Shown here in pieces: positions 1 to 8,653 of a DNA stretch of 64,000 nt (its first letter is position 1; the number at the start of each line of letters is the position of its first letter). This DNA is from Thalassococcus sp. S3 (lineage in GTDB: Bacteria; Pseudomonadota; Alphaproteobacteria; Rhodobacterales; Rhodobacteraceae): contig NZ_CP022303.1 in the NCBI RefSeq assembly GCF_004216475.1, forward strand, positions 2,356,001 to 2,420,000, read 5' to 3'. Made by a program: the position numbers and the translations under genes. The notes beneath the pieces were generated by a model, which had not been told where the DNA came from, made no database searches, and worked only from the letters and a program-made list of their open reading frames with translations.

Positions 1-1
1 C

Positions 2-1447
2 GATACGTTTGCAGCGGCACGGAAGGCGGCGGATCATGCGCGGCGACGTAAGGCGCCGGTGATATTGCATATGAAATGCGTGCGGCTCTACGGTCATGCC
101 GGGCCAGATATGGAGGCCGCTTACCGCCCGCAATCCGAGGTTGACGCGGCGGAGCGGGACGATCCGCTGATCCATACAGCCGCCCGGCTGATCGCCGAAG
201 GAGCTGAAAGCGCCGATGAGATCCGCGCCATCTATGACCGGATCTGGGCAGAGACCGAGCACGCGGCAGACCGGGCGGTGACCCGCCCGAAACTGCAGAC
301 AGCGGCGCAGGTGATGGCATCCATCGTGCCGCCCCGGAGAGACGTCACGCGCCCCAATGCGCCCGCCCCCGAGGACCGGACGGCCTGTTTCGGTGCGTCC
401 GACATGCGCGCGCAGGAGATACCGCAGCCGATGAGCAAGCTCATCAACCTGGGCCTGACCGACCTGATGCTCACCCATCCCGAGATCGTGATGGCGGGCG
501 AGGATATCGGGCGCAAAGGGGGTGTCTACGGGGTCACCAAAGGGCTGCAAGGCCGGTTCGGAGCCCGCCGCGTCATCGACACGCTGCTGGATGAGCAAAG
601 CATTCTGGGCCTCTCCATCGGAATGGCGCAGAACGGTTTTGTACCGATCCCCGAAATCCAGTTCCTGGCCTACCTGCACAACGCCGAAGACCAGGTGAGG
701 GGAGAGGCCGCGACGCTGCCGTTCTTCTCGAACGGTCAATACACAAACCCGATGGTGATCCGTGTCGCTGGGCTTGGCTATCAGAAGGGTTTTGGCGGGC
801 ACTTCCACAACGACAATTCCCTTGCCGTGCTGCGCGACATCCCCGGTATCGTCATCGGTTGTCCCTCGGACGGGGCAGAGGCGGTGCGGATGATGCGAGA
901 GGCGGTCAGGCTGGCGCGGGAGGAGCAGCGCGTCGTGGTCATGGTGGAGCCCATCGCGCTTTATCCCATGCGTGATCTGCACAAGCCTGCGGACGGGCTC
1001 TGGATGCGCCGGTATCCCGACCCGGCGGATGTGGCGCCCCTCGGTTCACTGTCGGTCGACGGGGATGGGACGGATCTTGCTGTCGTGACTTACGGGAACG
1101 GCGTCTATCTCAGCCACCAGGCGCGTAAGGTTTTGGAAATGAATGGCATCTCCGCCCGCATCGTGGACCTGCGCTGGCTCGCGCCTCTCGCTACCGAAGC
1201 CGTGTTGGAGGCCACAGAGCCCTGCGGCAAGGTTTTGATCGTTGACGAATGCCGGCGGACCGGTTCGCAGAGTGAAGCGCTCATGACGCTCTTTGCTGAG
1301 GCTGGCCGCGCGGGTGTCGCGCGCATCACGGCGGAGGACAGTTTCATCGCCACGGGACCTGCCTATGGCGCGACGCTGCCCAGTGCGGAGAGCATCGCCG
1401 AGGCGGCCCTTTCGCTGGTTTGCGATGGCGCGCTGAGAGCCCTTTGA
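2..1447 (+). CDS. Fused 2-oxoacid dehydrogenase E1 (alpha C-terminus plus beta), 5' truncated by window edge
   Basis: The reading frame is open from base 2, so the start codon lies outside the window. The first roughly 100 codons match the C-terminal end of an E1-alpha subunit (RLYGHAGPD, then LIAEGAESADEIRAIYDRI). After a short linker, the rest matches an E1-beta subunit of the pyruvate/2-oxoisovalerate dehydrogenase family (VMAGEDIGRKGGVYGVTKGL, then LLDEQSILGLSIGMAQNG and IVDECRRTGSQSEAL). Such enzymes use thiamine diphosphate to decarboxylate a 2-oxoacid and acylate the lipoyl group of E2. The alpha-beta fusion is a known arrangement. The substrate (pyruvate, branched-chain 2-oxoacid or other) cannot be told from this sequence. 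A TPP enzyme and a CoA-transferase follow in the same direction. The E2 and E3 genes are not in the window. Confidence 0.85.
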   Translation, partial: DTFAAARKAADHARRRKAPVILHMKCVRLYGHAGPDMEAAYRPQSEVDAAERDDPLIHTAARLIAEGAESADEIRAIYDRIWAETEHAADRAVTRPKLQTAAQVMASIVPPRRDVTRPNAPAPEDRTACFGASDMRAQEIPQPMSKLINLGLTDLMLTHPEIVMAGEDIGRKGGVYGVTKGLQGRFGARRVIDTLLDEQSILGLSIGMAQNGFVPIPEIQFLAYLHNAEDQVRGEAATLPFFSNGQYTNPMVIRVAGLGYQKGFGGHFHNDNSLAVLRDIPGIVIGCPSDGAEAVRMMREAVRLAREEQRVVVMVEPIALYPMRDLHKPADGLWMRRYPDPADVAPLGSLSVDGDGTDLAVVTYGNGVYLSHQARKVLEMNGISARIVDLRWLAPLATEAVLEATEPCGKVLIVDECRRTGSQSEALMTLFAEAGRAGVARITAEDSFIATGPAYGATLPSAESIAEAALSLVCDGALRAL

Positions 1448-1552
1448 GGACGACTTAATCTCATGCCGGAAGGTCACAGTGACGTGAGAGGTCTTGCGGC
1501 AGTGCGGCATGCATCCGTAGGTGGACGCGAAGGTTTGCGACCCGGAGAGACG

Positions 1553-3175
1553 ATGATGACTGCCGCCCCCATGCGTGCCGCCGATATTCTGGCGCAACGG
1601 CTTTACGAGGCGGGCTGCCGCCACGCCTTTGGAATGCCGGGGGGCGAGGTTCTGACACTGGTGGATGCCTTGGAGAAAGCGGGCATTCGTTTCACCTTGG
1701 CCAAGCATGAAAATGCCGCCGGTTTTATGGCCGAAGGTGTCCACCATCGCGACGGCGCGCCCGGCATTCTGGTGGCAACAGTGGGGCCGGGGGCGATGAA
1801 TGGCGTCAACGTGGTCGCCAATGCGCAGCAGGACCGGGTGCCTCTGATCATACTCACCGGCTGCGTCGATGCGGATGAGGCGCTGACCTACACCCATCAG
1901 GTGCTCGATCACCAGGCGGTGTTTCGTCCGATCACCAAGGCCAGCTTTCGCCTGACCCCGGATGGGGCGGACATCATCGCCGACAAGGCCGTCTGCGCCG
2001 CAACCGATCCGCGCGCCGGGCCGGTGCATATCGACGTGCCGATCTCTGTCGCTGATAGCCCGGTTTCCGTCACCGAGCGTCGGCGCCGCGCGCCCGCCAG
2101 CCCTCTGGCGCCCGCCGGCGCGGATCTGGCCCGCGCGCAGGCCTGGCTGGCCGAGGCGCAGCGCCCCGTCGCCGTGATCGGTCTCGACGTGCTTCATGAC
2201 CGCTCCTGCGCCATCTTGCAGGCTTTTGTCGAGCATTTTCAGATCCCTTTCGTGACCACCTACAAGGCCAAGGGCGTCATCTCAGAGAACCATGCCCTGT
2301 GTCTGGGCGGTGCCGGGCTGTCGCCGCTGGCCGACCGTCATCTGATACCGCTTTTGCAGGAGGCCGACCTGGTCCTGGGGATCGGCTACGATCCGATAGA
2401 GATGCGCACCGGATGGCGCGAGATCTGGGACGCGGGGCGGCAGCGCGTGATCGATATCACCGGCGCGCCCAACGACCATTATATGCACCAGGCGGGGCTC
2501 AGCTTTGTCGGCGATACGGGTGCGACGCTCGAAGCTTTGGCTCAGGGCCTGTGCGGTCGGGCGACCTGGACGGACGGTCAAGTGTCGCGCGTCAAAGACG
2601 CTTTGACAGAGGCTTTCCCCGAGAGCGACGAGTGGGGACCGGCGGCGGTCATTGCCGAGGCCCGCGCGGTCCTTCCCGAAAACACCCTGGCCACAGCCGA
2701 CAGCGGCGCGCACCGGATCCTTCTGTCGCAGATGTGGCGCTGTCATGAGCCAAAAGGGCTGGTGCAATCCTCGGGCCTGTGCACGATGGGCTGCGCGGTG
2801 CCGCTTGCCATTGGCCTGAAGCTCGCCAGCCCGGAGCGGCCCGTGGTCAGCTTTTCGGGCGATGCGGGCCTTCTGATGGTGGCCGGAGAATTGTCGACGG
2901 CGGCGGAGTTGGGCGGCAACCCGATTTTCATTGTCTTTGTCGATGCGAGCCTCGCGCTCATCGAATTGAAGCAGCGCCAGAGGCAGATGACAAATCGCGG
3001 CGTGGATTTCGGACGGCATGACTTTGCCGCGATGGGCCGCGCCTTTGGCGGTCATGGCGTGAGCGTGCGCAGCCGGGCGGCACTGCGCGCGGCGCTGGAG
3101 GATGCGCTGACCGCAGACCGGTTCACGCTGATCGCTGCGGAAATTGACCGGGAGGGGTATGATGGCCGCATCTGA
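1553..3175 (+). CDS. Thiamine-diphosphate-binding enzyme, acetolactate-synthase-like
   Basis: The protein of 540 residues has the three-part layout of the acetolactate synthase/decarboxylase superfamily. The N-terminal PYR domain carries KHENAAGFMAEG, with the conserved cofactor-activating Glu at about residue 53. A central domain and a C-terminal PP domain follow. The usual GDG...NN diphosphate/Mg motif reads GDA at 436-438 and V463-D464, so both halves differ from true acetolactate synthases; a 2-oxoacid decarboxylase or another family member is more likely. The start was set at the ATG at 1553, six bases after GGAGA; the frame is open further upstream. It lies 105 bases after the E1 gene, and its end overlaps the CoA-transferase by 14 bases, suggesting an operon for 2-oxoacid or acyl-CoA catabolism. 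No substrate can be assigned. Confidence 0.8.
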   Translation: MMTAAPMRAADILAQRLYEAGCRHAFGMPGGEVLTLVDALEKAGIRFTLAKHENAAGFMAEGVHHRDGAPGILVATVGPGAMNGVNVVANAQQDRVPLIILTGCVDADEALTYTHQVLDHQAVFRPITKASFRLTPDGADIIADKAVCAATDPRAGPVHIDVPISVADSPVSVTERRRRAPASPLAPAGADLARAQAWLAEAQRPVAVIGLDVLHDRSCAILQAFVEHFQIPFVTTYKAKGVISENHALCLGGAGLSPLADRHLIPLLQEADLVLGIGYDPIEMRTGWREIWDAGRQRVIDITGAPNDHYMHQAGLSFVGDTGATLEALAQGLCGRATWTDGQVSRVKDALTEAFPESDEWGPAAVIAEARAVLPENTLATADSGAHRILLSQMWRCHEPKGLVQSSGLCTMGCAVPLAIGLKLASPERPVVSFSGDAGLLMVAGELSTAAELGGNPIFIVFVDASLALIELKQRQRQMTNRGVDFGRHDFAAMGRAFGGHGVSVRSRAALRAALEDALTADRFTLIAAEIDREGYDGRI

Positions 3176-4346
3176 CGGGCCGCTTACAGGCGTCAAGGTT
3201 CTGGATCTCAGCCGGATCCTGGCTGGCCCCACTTGTACCCAGCTTTTGGGCGATCTGGGCGCATCGGTCATCAAGATCGAAAACCCGGCCTCCAAAGGAG
3301 ACGACACCCGCGCCTGGGGGCCGCCTTTTGTCGAGAACGGTGAGGGCCAGCCCACTGATCTCAGCGCCTATTTCATGTCGGCCAACCGCAACAAGCGCTC
3401 TGTCGCGATAGACATCGCCACCCCGGACGGACAGGCGGTGATCCGGCGCCTGGCGGGCGAGGCCGATATCCTGATCGAGAACTTCAAACCCGGAGGCCTT
3501 GCGAAATACGGGCTCGATTATCATAGCCTTGGCCGGGACCTTCCGGGGCTGGTCTATTGTTCGATTTCCGGGTTTGGTCAAACCGGGCCGAACAGCACCA
3601 AACCAGGCTATGACCTGATGGCGCAGGGGTACGGCGGGATCATGTCGCTGACCGGGGACCCCGATGGCGTGCCCACGAAAGTGGGGGTCGGCATCGCCGA
3701 TGTGATGTGTGGCATGTATGCGACCGTCGGGATCCTTGCCGCATTGCGCCACAGGGACAGAACCGGGGAAGGCCAGCATCTGGAGCTTGCGCTTGTTGAT
3801 GCGCAGATCGCCTGGCTGATCAATGAAGGCGTCAACTACCTGACCAGCGGCGACGTTCCAAAGCGTTGGGGCAATGCACATCCGAATATCGTCCCATACG
3901 ACGTTTTTGCCACCTCCGACGGTCATGTCATTATTGCCGTTGGAAACGACAGTCAGTTCACCCGATTTGTGGACTTTCTGGATCACCCGGATCTGGCGGA
4001 CGATCCCCGGTTTTCGACCAATCCGGCACGACTGATCCATCGGGAGGATCTTTTGCCGCGATTGCGCATGGCATTGGCAAGTCGCAGCACCGATGACGTG
4101 ATCGCCGGGCTAGAAGCGCGAAAAGTTCCGGTCGGGCCGGTCCAGACGTTGGACCAGGTTTTCGCATCGGATCAGGTTGCCGCGCGAGACATGAAGATCG
4201 TGATGCAAGCCGCTGAGGCCGAAGTGGAATTGATCGGCAATCCGCTCAAATTCTCCAAAACGCCGGTGACGTATCGTCATGCGCCGCCCGCTTTCGGGGC
4301 CGATACTGAAACGGTTTTGAAAAGTAAGACGCCTTTTGCCGAATAA
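3162..4346 (+). CDS. Class III CoA-transferase (CaiB/BaiF/formyl-CoA transferase family)
   Basis: The protein of 394 residues moves CoA between carboxylic acids. It begins with the family opening LTGVKVLDLSRILAGPTCTQ and continues with DLGASVIKIENP and the NRNKRSVAIDI strand. The Asp expected to form the acyl-anhydride intermediate sits at about residue 180 in GVGIADVMCGM. Length is normal for the family. The ATG at 3162 was chosen because GGGAGGGG lies a few bases upstream; an ATG at 3159 is too close to it. The gene overlaps the upstream TPP enzyme by 14 bases, so the two are probably co-translated. Donor and acceptor acids are unknown. Confidence 0.88.
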   Translation: MAASDGPLTGVKVLDLSRILAGPTCTQLLGDLGASVIKIENPASKGDDTRAWGPPFVENGEGQPTDLSAYFMSANRNKRSVAIDIATPDGQAVIRRLAGEADILIENFKPGGLAKYGLDYHSLGRDLPGLVYCSISGFGQTGPNSTKPGYDLMAQGYGGIMSLTGDPDGVPTKVGVGIADVMCGMYATVGILAALRHRDRTGEGQHLELALVDAQIAWLINEGVNYLTSGDVPKRWGNAHPNIVPYDVFATSDGHVIIAVGNDSQFTRFVDFLDHPDLADDPRFSTNPARLIHREDLLPRLRMALASRSTDDVIAGLEARKVPVGPVQTLDQVFASDQVAARDMKIVMQAAEAEVELIGNPLKFSKTPVTYRHAPPAFGADTETVLKSKTPFAE

Positions 4347-4429
4347 AGCGGCGTCAATTGTTTCAATTGGTCACGTATTCCCGAAAATTCGGCGGATTCA
4401 ATGACATTTTTTCACCGTCGTCACACGGG

Positions 4430-4447
4430 CTGTCACTAAGCTGTGAC
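4430..4447. promoter_or_regulatory. Pho-box-like site upstream of the TPR-opgCGH operon
   Basis: Two CTGT(C/G)AC units are placed 11 bases apart, with a weaker GTCACA one further 11-base step upstream at about 4420. The 18 bases match the general Pho box consensus (CTGTCAT direct repeats, 11-base period) at about 14 positions by my count. The same bases also form the inverted repeat GTCAC-N6-GTGAC. The site lies about 87 bases before the TPR gene. The rest of the 187-base gap holds no gene. Binding by PhoB is an inference. Confidence 0.35.
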
Positions 4448-4533
4448 GGGCGCGGTCAACGTTTTCATTCGCATATCCACGTTGGTATCCGTCAAGCAAC
4501 ACAATTGCCCGTCTATCAGAATCGGAGCCCACG

Positions 4534-5901
4534 ATGCGCAATGACAGTTTCGGCACGCCCACGAGCCTTGCAGATGCCGACGCTATAGAGGCATGGGATA
4601 AAGCCGTACTGGCGTTTCTTGCACATGGGGCCGAAACGCCCAAACATCTGGTCCGTACCCTTGAACTTGCGCCGCGCTTTGCGTTGGCCCATGCGGTCAA
4701 GGGGCTGTTCTACCTGCTTCTGGGACGGCGTGAGTTGATCGAGACCGCCCGCGAAGCCCTGAAATCCGCGGATCAGGCGCTGCAGGAGGGCGGGGCAACA
4801 CCTCGCGAGCGTCATTTCGTGGATGCGCTGCGGATGTGGCTGGATGGAAAGCCAACCGCCTCGATTGCGTCCCTGGAACAGGTGCTTCGCGAGCATCCCG
4901 CCGATCCGCTTGCGATGAAGCTCAGCCATGCCATTCGCTTTGTTCTTGGGGATGCCGCGGGCATGCGCGCGTCGATCGAACGGGCGCTGCCCGCCTATGA
5001 GCCGGACCACAAGGCACGGGGCTATCTGCTTGGATGTCACGCTTTTGCGCTTGAGGAGACCGGTGAATACGCCAAGGCCGAGATTGCGGGGCGTCAGTCG
5101 CTTTGGCTTGCGCCGGACGATGCCTGGGGGCTGCATGCAGTGGCGCATGTCTACGATATGACCGCCGATGCGCGGGGTGGCATTGACTGGCTGACAGGAC
5201 GGGAGGCCGCCTGGGCGCATTGCAACAATTTCCGCTATCACGTCTGGTGGCACAAGGCCCTGATGCATCTCGACCTTGGGGAAGTCGATACCGTGCTCGC
5301 TCTTTACGATGCGGAAATCCGGGCCGACAAGACGGACGATTATCGTGATATCTCTAACGCAACGTCTTTGCTGTCGCGACTGGAGCTCGACGGTGTCGAT
5401 GTCGGTACCCGCTGGGAGGAGCTGGCACAAATCAGCGCCGAGCGGACCGAGGATGGCTGCCTGATTTTCGCGGATCTGCATTATCTGCTGGCTTTGATCG
5501 GGGGACAACGTGAGGACGCGATCGCCCGCCTTCTTGGGCGCATGCAGTGCGATGCCGCGGCTAGCGGCACGGAAAGCCAGATCCGCATGGGCGATCCCGG
5601 ACTTGCCTCGGCGCGGGGGCTGCAAGCCTTTGGCGAGGCGGATTTTCACACTGCATTCGACCATCTTGCGCAAGCCCGCCGCACCCTGCAGAACGCCGGT
5701 GGCAGCCATGCACAGCGGGACGTGTTCGAAAGGCTGACCATCGATGCCGGTATTCGCGCGGGCCGGCTTGACCAGGCCGAAGCGATCCTCGATGACCGCC
5801 AGGCGCGTCGCGCGGGACGCGAAGATGGCTATACGTCAGCACGCCGGGATCTGATCGCCGCAGGTCGCGGGGCCGCGCATCAAAGCATTCCGGCGCAATA
5901 A
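4534..5901 (+). CDS. Tetratricopeptide-repeat protein of the TTC38 type
   Basis: The protein of 455 residues is almost wholly helical, made of degenerate TPR-like pairs such as FALAHAVKGLFYLLLGRREL and DPLAMKLSHAIRFVLGDAAG. It carries the family signature around 200-240 (DDAWGLHAVAHVYDM, then HVWWHKALMHLDLGE). No signal peptide or membrane segment is visible, so it is probably cytoplasmic. The family resembles eukaryotic TTC38 and has no established reaction. It lies 26 bases before opgC on the same strand, so co-transcription with the glucan genes is likely, but a role in glucan synthesis is only suggested by position. Confidence 0.8.
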   Translation: MRNDSFGTPTSLADADAIEAWDKAVLAFLAHGAETPKHLVRTLELAPRFALAHAVKGLFYLLLGRRELIETAREALKSADQALQEGGATPRERHFVDALRMWLDGKPTASIASLEQVLREHPADPLAMKLSHAIRFVLGDAAGMRASIERALPAYEPDHKARGYLLGCHAFALEETGEYAKAEIAGRQSLWLAPDDAWGLHAVAHVYDMTADARGGIDWLTGREAAWAHCNNFRYHVWWHKALMHLDLGEVDTVLALYDAEIRADKTDDYRDISNATSLLSRLELDGVDVGTRWEELAQISAERTEDGCLIFADLHYLLALIGGQREDAIARLLGRMQCDAAASGTESQIRMGDPGLASARGLQAFGEADFHTAFDHLAQARRTLQNAGGSHAQRDVFERLTIDAGIRAGRLDQAEAILDDRQARRAGREDGYTSARRDLIAAGRGAAHQSIPAQ

Positions 5902-5927
5902 TCAAAAGGCCAGAACTGGGACAAACG

Positions 5928-7154
5928 ATGGCGACAATCACGCCAAGCACCGACTTCTCTGCACACCCTGCAAAAAGCGGAATCTCCGCCAAATCCACCA
6001 CACGCGATCCCCGGCTCGACTTTTACCGTGGGATCGCGATGTTCATCATTCTGGTAGCGCATATTCCCGGCAACTGGTGGGTGGCCTGGATCCCCGCTCG
6101 CTTTGGATTTTCGGATGCCACCGAAATCTTCGTCTTCTGTTCGGGCATGGCCTCGGCCATCGCGTTTGGCCGGAGCTACGACAAAAGCGGCTGGTGGTTC
6201 GGCACGGCGCGCGTGGTGTTCCGGGTCTGGCAGGTCTATTGGGCGCATATCGCGCTTTTCTTCTTCATCGCCATGATGATCGCTGCCGTAGACGCCTATG
6301 GAGGGTACGAGAAATCCTATGCCAACGGCCTGAACCTTGGGCATTTCTTCAACGATCCGATGCCGCAGATCGTGGGTCTCTTCACCCTGACTTACGTTCC
6401 GAACTATTTCGACATCCTGCCGATGTATCTTGGAATACTGGCCCTTATGCCGATCCTGATGCTTCTGGCGGGGGTGAGCTTCTGGCTGACCGCCGGGTTT
6501 AGCGTCGCGCTTTGGCTTGTGGCCAATCTGGGGCTGCTTCCGCTCTCGGCGGAACCGTGGTCGGATCGGGAGTGGTTCTTCAATCCGTTCGGGTGGCAGC
6601 TTCTCTTTTTCACCGGATTCGCTTTCATGCGCGGCTGGTTGCCCGCACCGCCTATTTCCAAGGCACTTGTCTGGTTCTGCGTCGCTTTCCTCGTGATTTC
6701 GGCGCCATTTGGCTCGTGGAAGGTTCTGATGTGGCTAAACGCCGCCAGCCCGGAGCTTGCCAGCTTGATCCGTGGAACTTGGTCCTCACTTGGTGAATTC
6801 CGAGACAAAACGGAGTTCGGAGCCCTGAGATATCTTCACTTCCTCGCGCTAGCCTATCTTGGCTATGCCGCCGCCGGTGACGGCGGCCACCGCCTGATCG
6901 CAACCGGAACAGGTGCGGGTGCCGCTATTTGGCGTCAGGTCTTGCGCGTGATCACCAAAGTCGGGCAGCAATCCCTTGCTGTGTTTGTTTTCTCGATGGC
7001 GCTGGCCCGCGTCATCGGCTTTGCGCTGGATCACACGTCGCGTGATGCCTGGATCGTTTCCATGGCAAATCTTGTGGGCTTCGGGTTGATCATTGCGGTT
7101 GCTTATCTCGCCGGCTGGTTCAAGTCCGCGCCGTGGAAGGGCAGGGCAAAATGA
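5928..7154 (+). CDS. opgC: OpgC, membrane succinyltransferase for periplasmic glucans
   Basis: The protein of 408 residues has about ten hydrophobic segments and the OpgC/acyltransferase-3-like opening RLDFYRGIAMFIILVAHIP, followed by DATEIFVFCSGMASAIAFGR. OpgC proteins sit in the inner membrane and add succinyl groups to osmoregulated periplasmic glucans, giving them negative charge. The first 25 residues are polar and variable. The stop codon overlaps the opgG start (ATGA), tying expression to opgG and opgH. Related inner-membrane acyltransferases exist, but the direct linkage to opgG and opgH makes this assignment firm. Confidence 0.88.
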   Translation: MATITPSTDFSAHPAKSGISAKSTTRDPRLDFYRGIAMFIILVAHIPGNWWVAWIPARFGFSDATEIFVFCSGMASAIAFGRSYDKSGWWFGTARVVFRVWQVYWAHIALFFFIAMMIAAVDAYGGYEKSYANGLNLGHFFNDPMPQIVGLFTLTYVPNYFDILPMYLGILALMPILMLLAGVSFWLTAGFSVALWLVANLGLLPLSAEPWSDREWFFNPFGWQLLFFTGFAFMRGWLPAPPISKALVWFCVAFLVISAPFGSWKVLMWLNAASPELASLIRGTWSSLGEFRDKTEFGALRYLHFLALAYLGYAAAGDGGHRLIATGTGAGAAIWRQVLRVITKVGQQSLAVFVFSMALARVIGFALDHTSRDAWIVSMANLVGFGLIIAVAYLAGWFKSAPWKGRAK

Positions 7155-8653
7155 CCAGGCTGTCCAGACGCGCGCTTTTGCTGGCCGGAACATCGCTGGT
7201 TTTGCTGCCGAGTGTTGGCCCGCTTGCCGCCGAGGTCTTCAGTCACGACACCGTGATCGAAAAGGCTCGTGTCCTGTCGCAGGAGACCTATGCGCAGCGC
7301 CCCGCCGTGCCGCAGGACTGGCAGGATCTGAGCTATGACATGTATCGACAGATCTGGTTTCGTTCGGCTGACGCGCTCTGGAGCGGGACGGACAAGCCCT
7401 TTAACGTCGACTTCTTTCATCCGGGTCTCTACTTCCCGCGCCCCGTTCGCATCAACACGGTCGATAACGGCGCTGCAAACCCGTTCGCGTTCAACTATGG
7501 GCTGTTCGACCACACCGACAACGTGCCCGACCTGACGCAGGACGAAACCCTGGGCTATTCCGGCTTTCGCCTTCGCAGCGAACTGACGCAACCGGGCATC
7601 AAGCAGGAATTCTGCGTCTTTCAGGGGGCCAGCTATTTTCGGGCGATCGGTATCGGACAGATCTATGGCCTGTCCGCGCGGGGGCTGGCCTTGAAGACAG
7701 CCGACCCGGAGGGAGAGGAGTTTCCCGACTTCGTCGAATTCTGGCTTGAAACGCCGGAACCTCGCGCGCGCGAGATCGTCGTGCATGCACTGCTCGACAG
7801 TCCGAGTGTGACAGGGGCTTACAGATTTACCATTTCGCCAGGCGAAAACTGCGTTATGGAGGTCAAAGCGACCCTCTTTCCGCGCATTTCGCTTCATCAC
7901 GTCGGCATTGGGGCGCTCACCTCGATGTTCATGTTTGACGAAACCAACCGTGCGCGGTTTGAAGACTTCCGAACCGCTGTTCACGACACGGATGGGCTTA
8001 TGGTGTTGAATGGAGCAGGGGAGACGTTGTGGCGTCCGCTGGCGAACCCGCGCAAGCTGCAGATCTCGTCTTTCCTTGATAGCAATCCACGCGGCTTCGG
8101 GTTGATGCAACGCGCCCGGAAGCTGTCCGACTTCGGAGATCTTGAGGCGCTTTATCACCTGCGTCCGGGACTTTGGGTCGAACCTCGGGGCGACTGGGGC
8201 AAGGGCGCGGTGACCCTGGTCGAAATTCCGACCAAGAAAGAGGTCTACGATAACATTGTGGCCTATTGGCGCCCGTCAGAGCCTTATGAGGCCGGAGAGC
8301 AGATTGACCTGGATTACCGTCTGACCTGGGGCGGTGAGGTGCCGGTGCCAACCGGGCATGCCGAGGTGCTGAACACCCGGCTGGGGCGTGCGGAAAGCGG
8401 CGATTACATCGTGACGGTGGATTTCGCCCCACACCCCGCCTTCGACGAAGGGCCTGAAAATCTGGATCTTCAGCTGAACGCGTACCGCGCCGAGGTGAAG
8501 GGCGGGATCTTGCAACGCAATCCCGAAACCGGAGGGCTTCGCCTCGGGTTCCGGTTTGATCCGGGACAATCGGAAGAGGTCGAAATGCGCGCGCAGTTGC
8601 GAAAGAACGGACAGAGGGCCAGCGAAGTCTGGTTATACAGATGGACGGCATGA
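7151..8653 (+). CDS. opgG: OpgG, periplasmic glucan biosynthesis protein
   Basis: The protein of 500 residues starts with a signal peptide carrying a twin-arginine-like motif (LSRRALLLAG) and a cleavage region near PLAAE, so it is predicted to be periplasmic. The mature part matches the MdoG/OpgG family: LSYDMYRQIWF near the start, FHPGLYFPRPVRIN, NPFAFNYGLFD, and RPLANPRKLQISSF in the middle. OpgG works with OpgH to build and branch the glucan backbone. The ATG at 7151 overlaps the opgC stop codon. OpgD is a paralogue often exported by Tat, so OpgD is an alternative label; co-location with opgH favours OpgG. Confidence 0.88.
   Translation: MTRLSRRALLLAGTSLVLLPSVGPLAAEVFSHDTVIEKARVLSQETYAQRPAVPQDWQDLSYDMYRQIWFRSADALWSGTDKPFNVDFFHPGLYFPRPVRINTVDNGAANPFAFNYGLFDHTDNVPDLTQDETLGYSGFRLRSELTQPGIKQEFCVFQGASYFRAIGIGQIYGLSARGLALKTADPEGEEFPDFVEFWLETPEPRAREIVVHALLDSPSVTGAYRFTISPGENCVMEVKATLFPRISLHHVGIGALTSMFMFDETNRARFEDFRTAVHDTDGLMVLNGAGETLWRPLANPRKLQISSFLDSNPRGFGLMQRARKLSDFGDLEALYHLRPGLWVEPRGDWGKGAVTLVEIPTKKEVYDNIVAYWRPSEPYEAGEQIDLDYRLTWGGEVPVPTGHAEVLNTRLGRAESGDYIVTVDFAPHPAFDEGPENLDLQLNAYRAEVKGGILQRNPETGGLRLGFRFDPGQSEEVEMRAQLRKNGQRASEVWLYRWTA

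Noticed and set aside
1046..2236. Minus-strand open frame of about 396 codons
   Set aside because: It spans the end of the E1 gene and the start of the TPP enzyme, both convincing on the plus strand, and has shadow-like composition.
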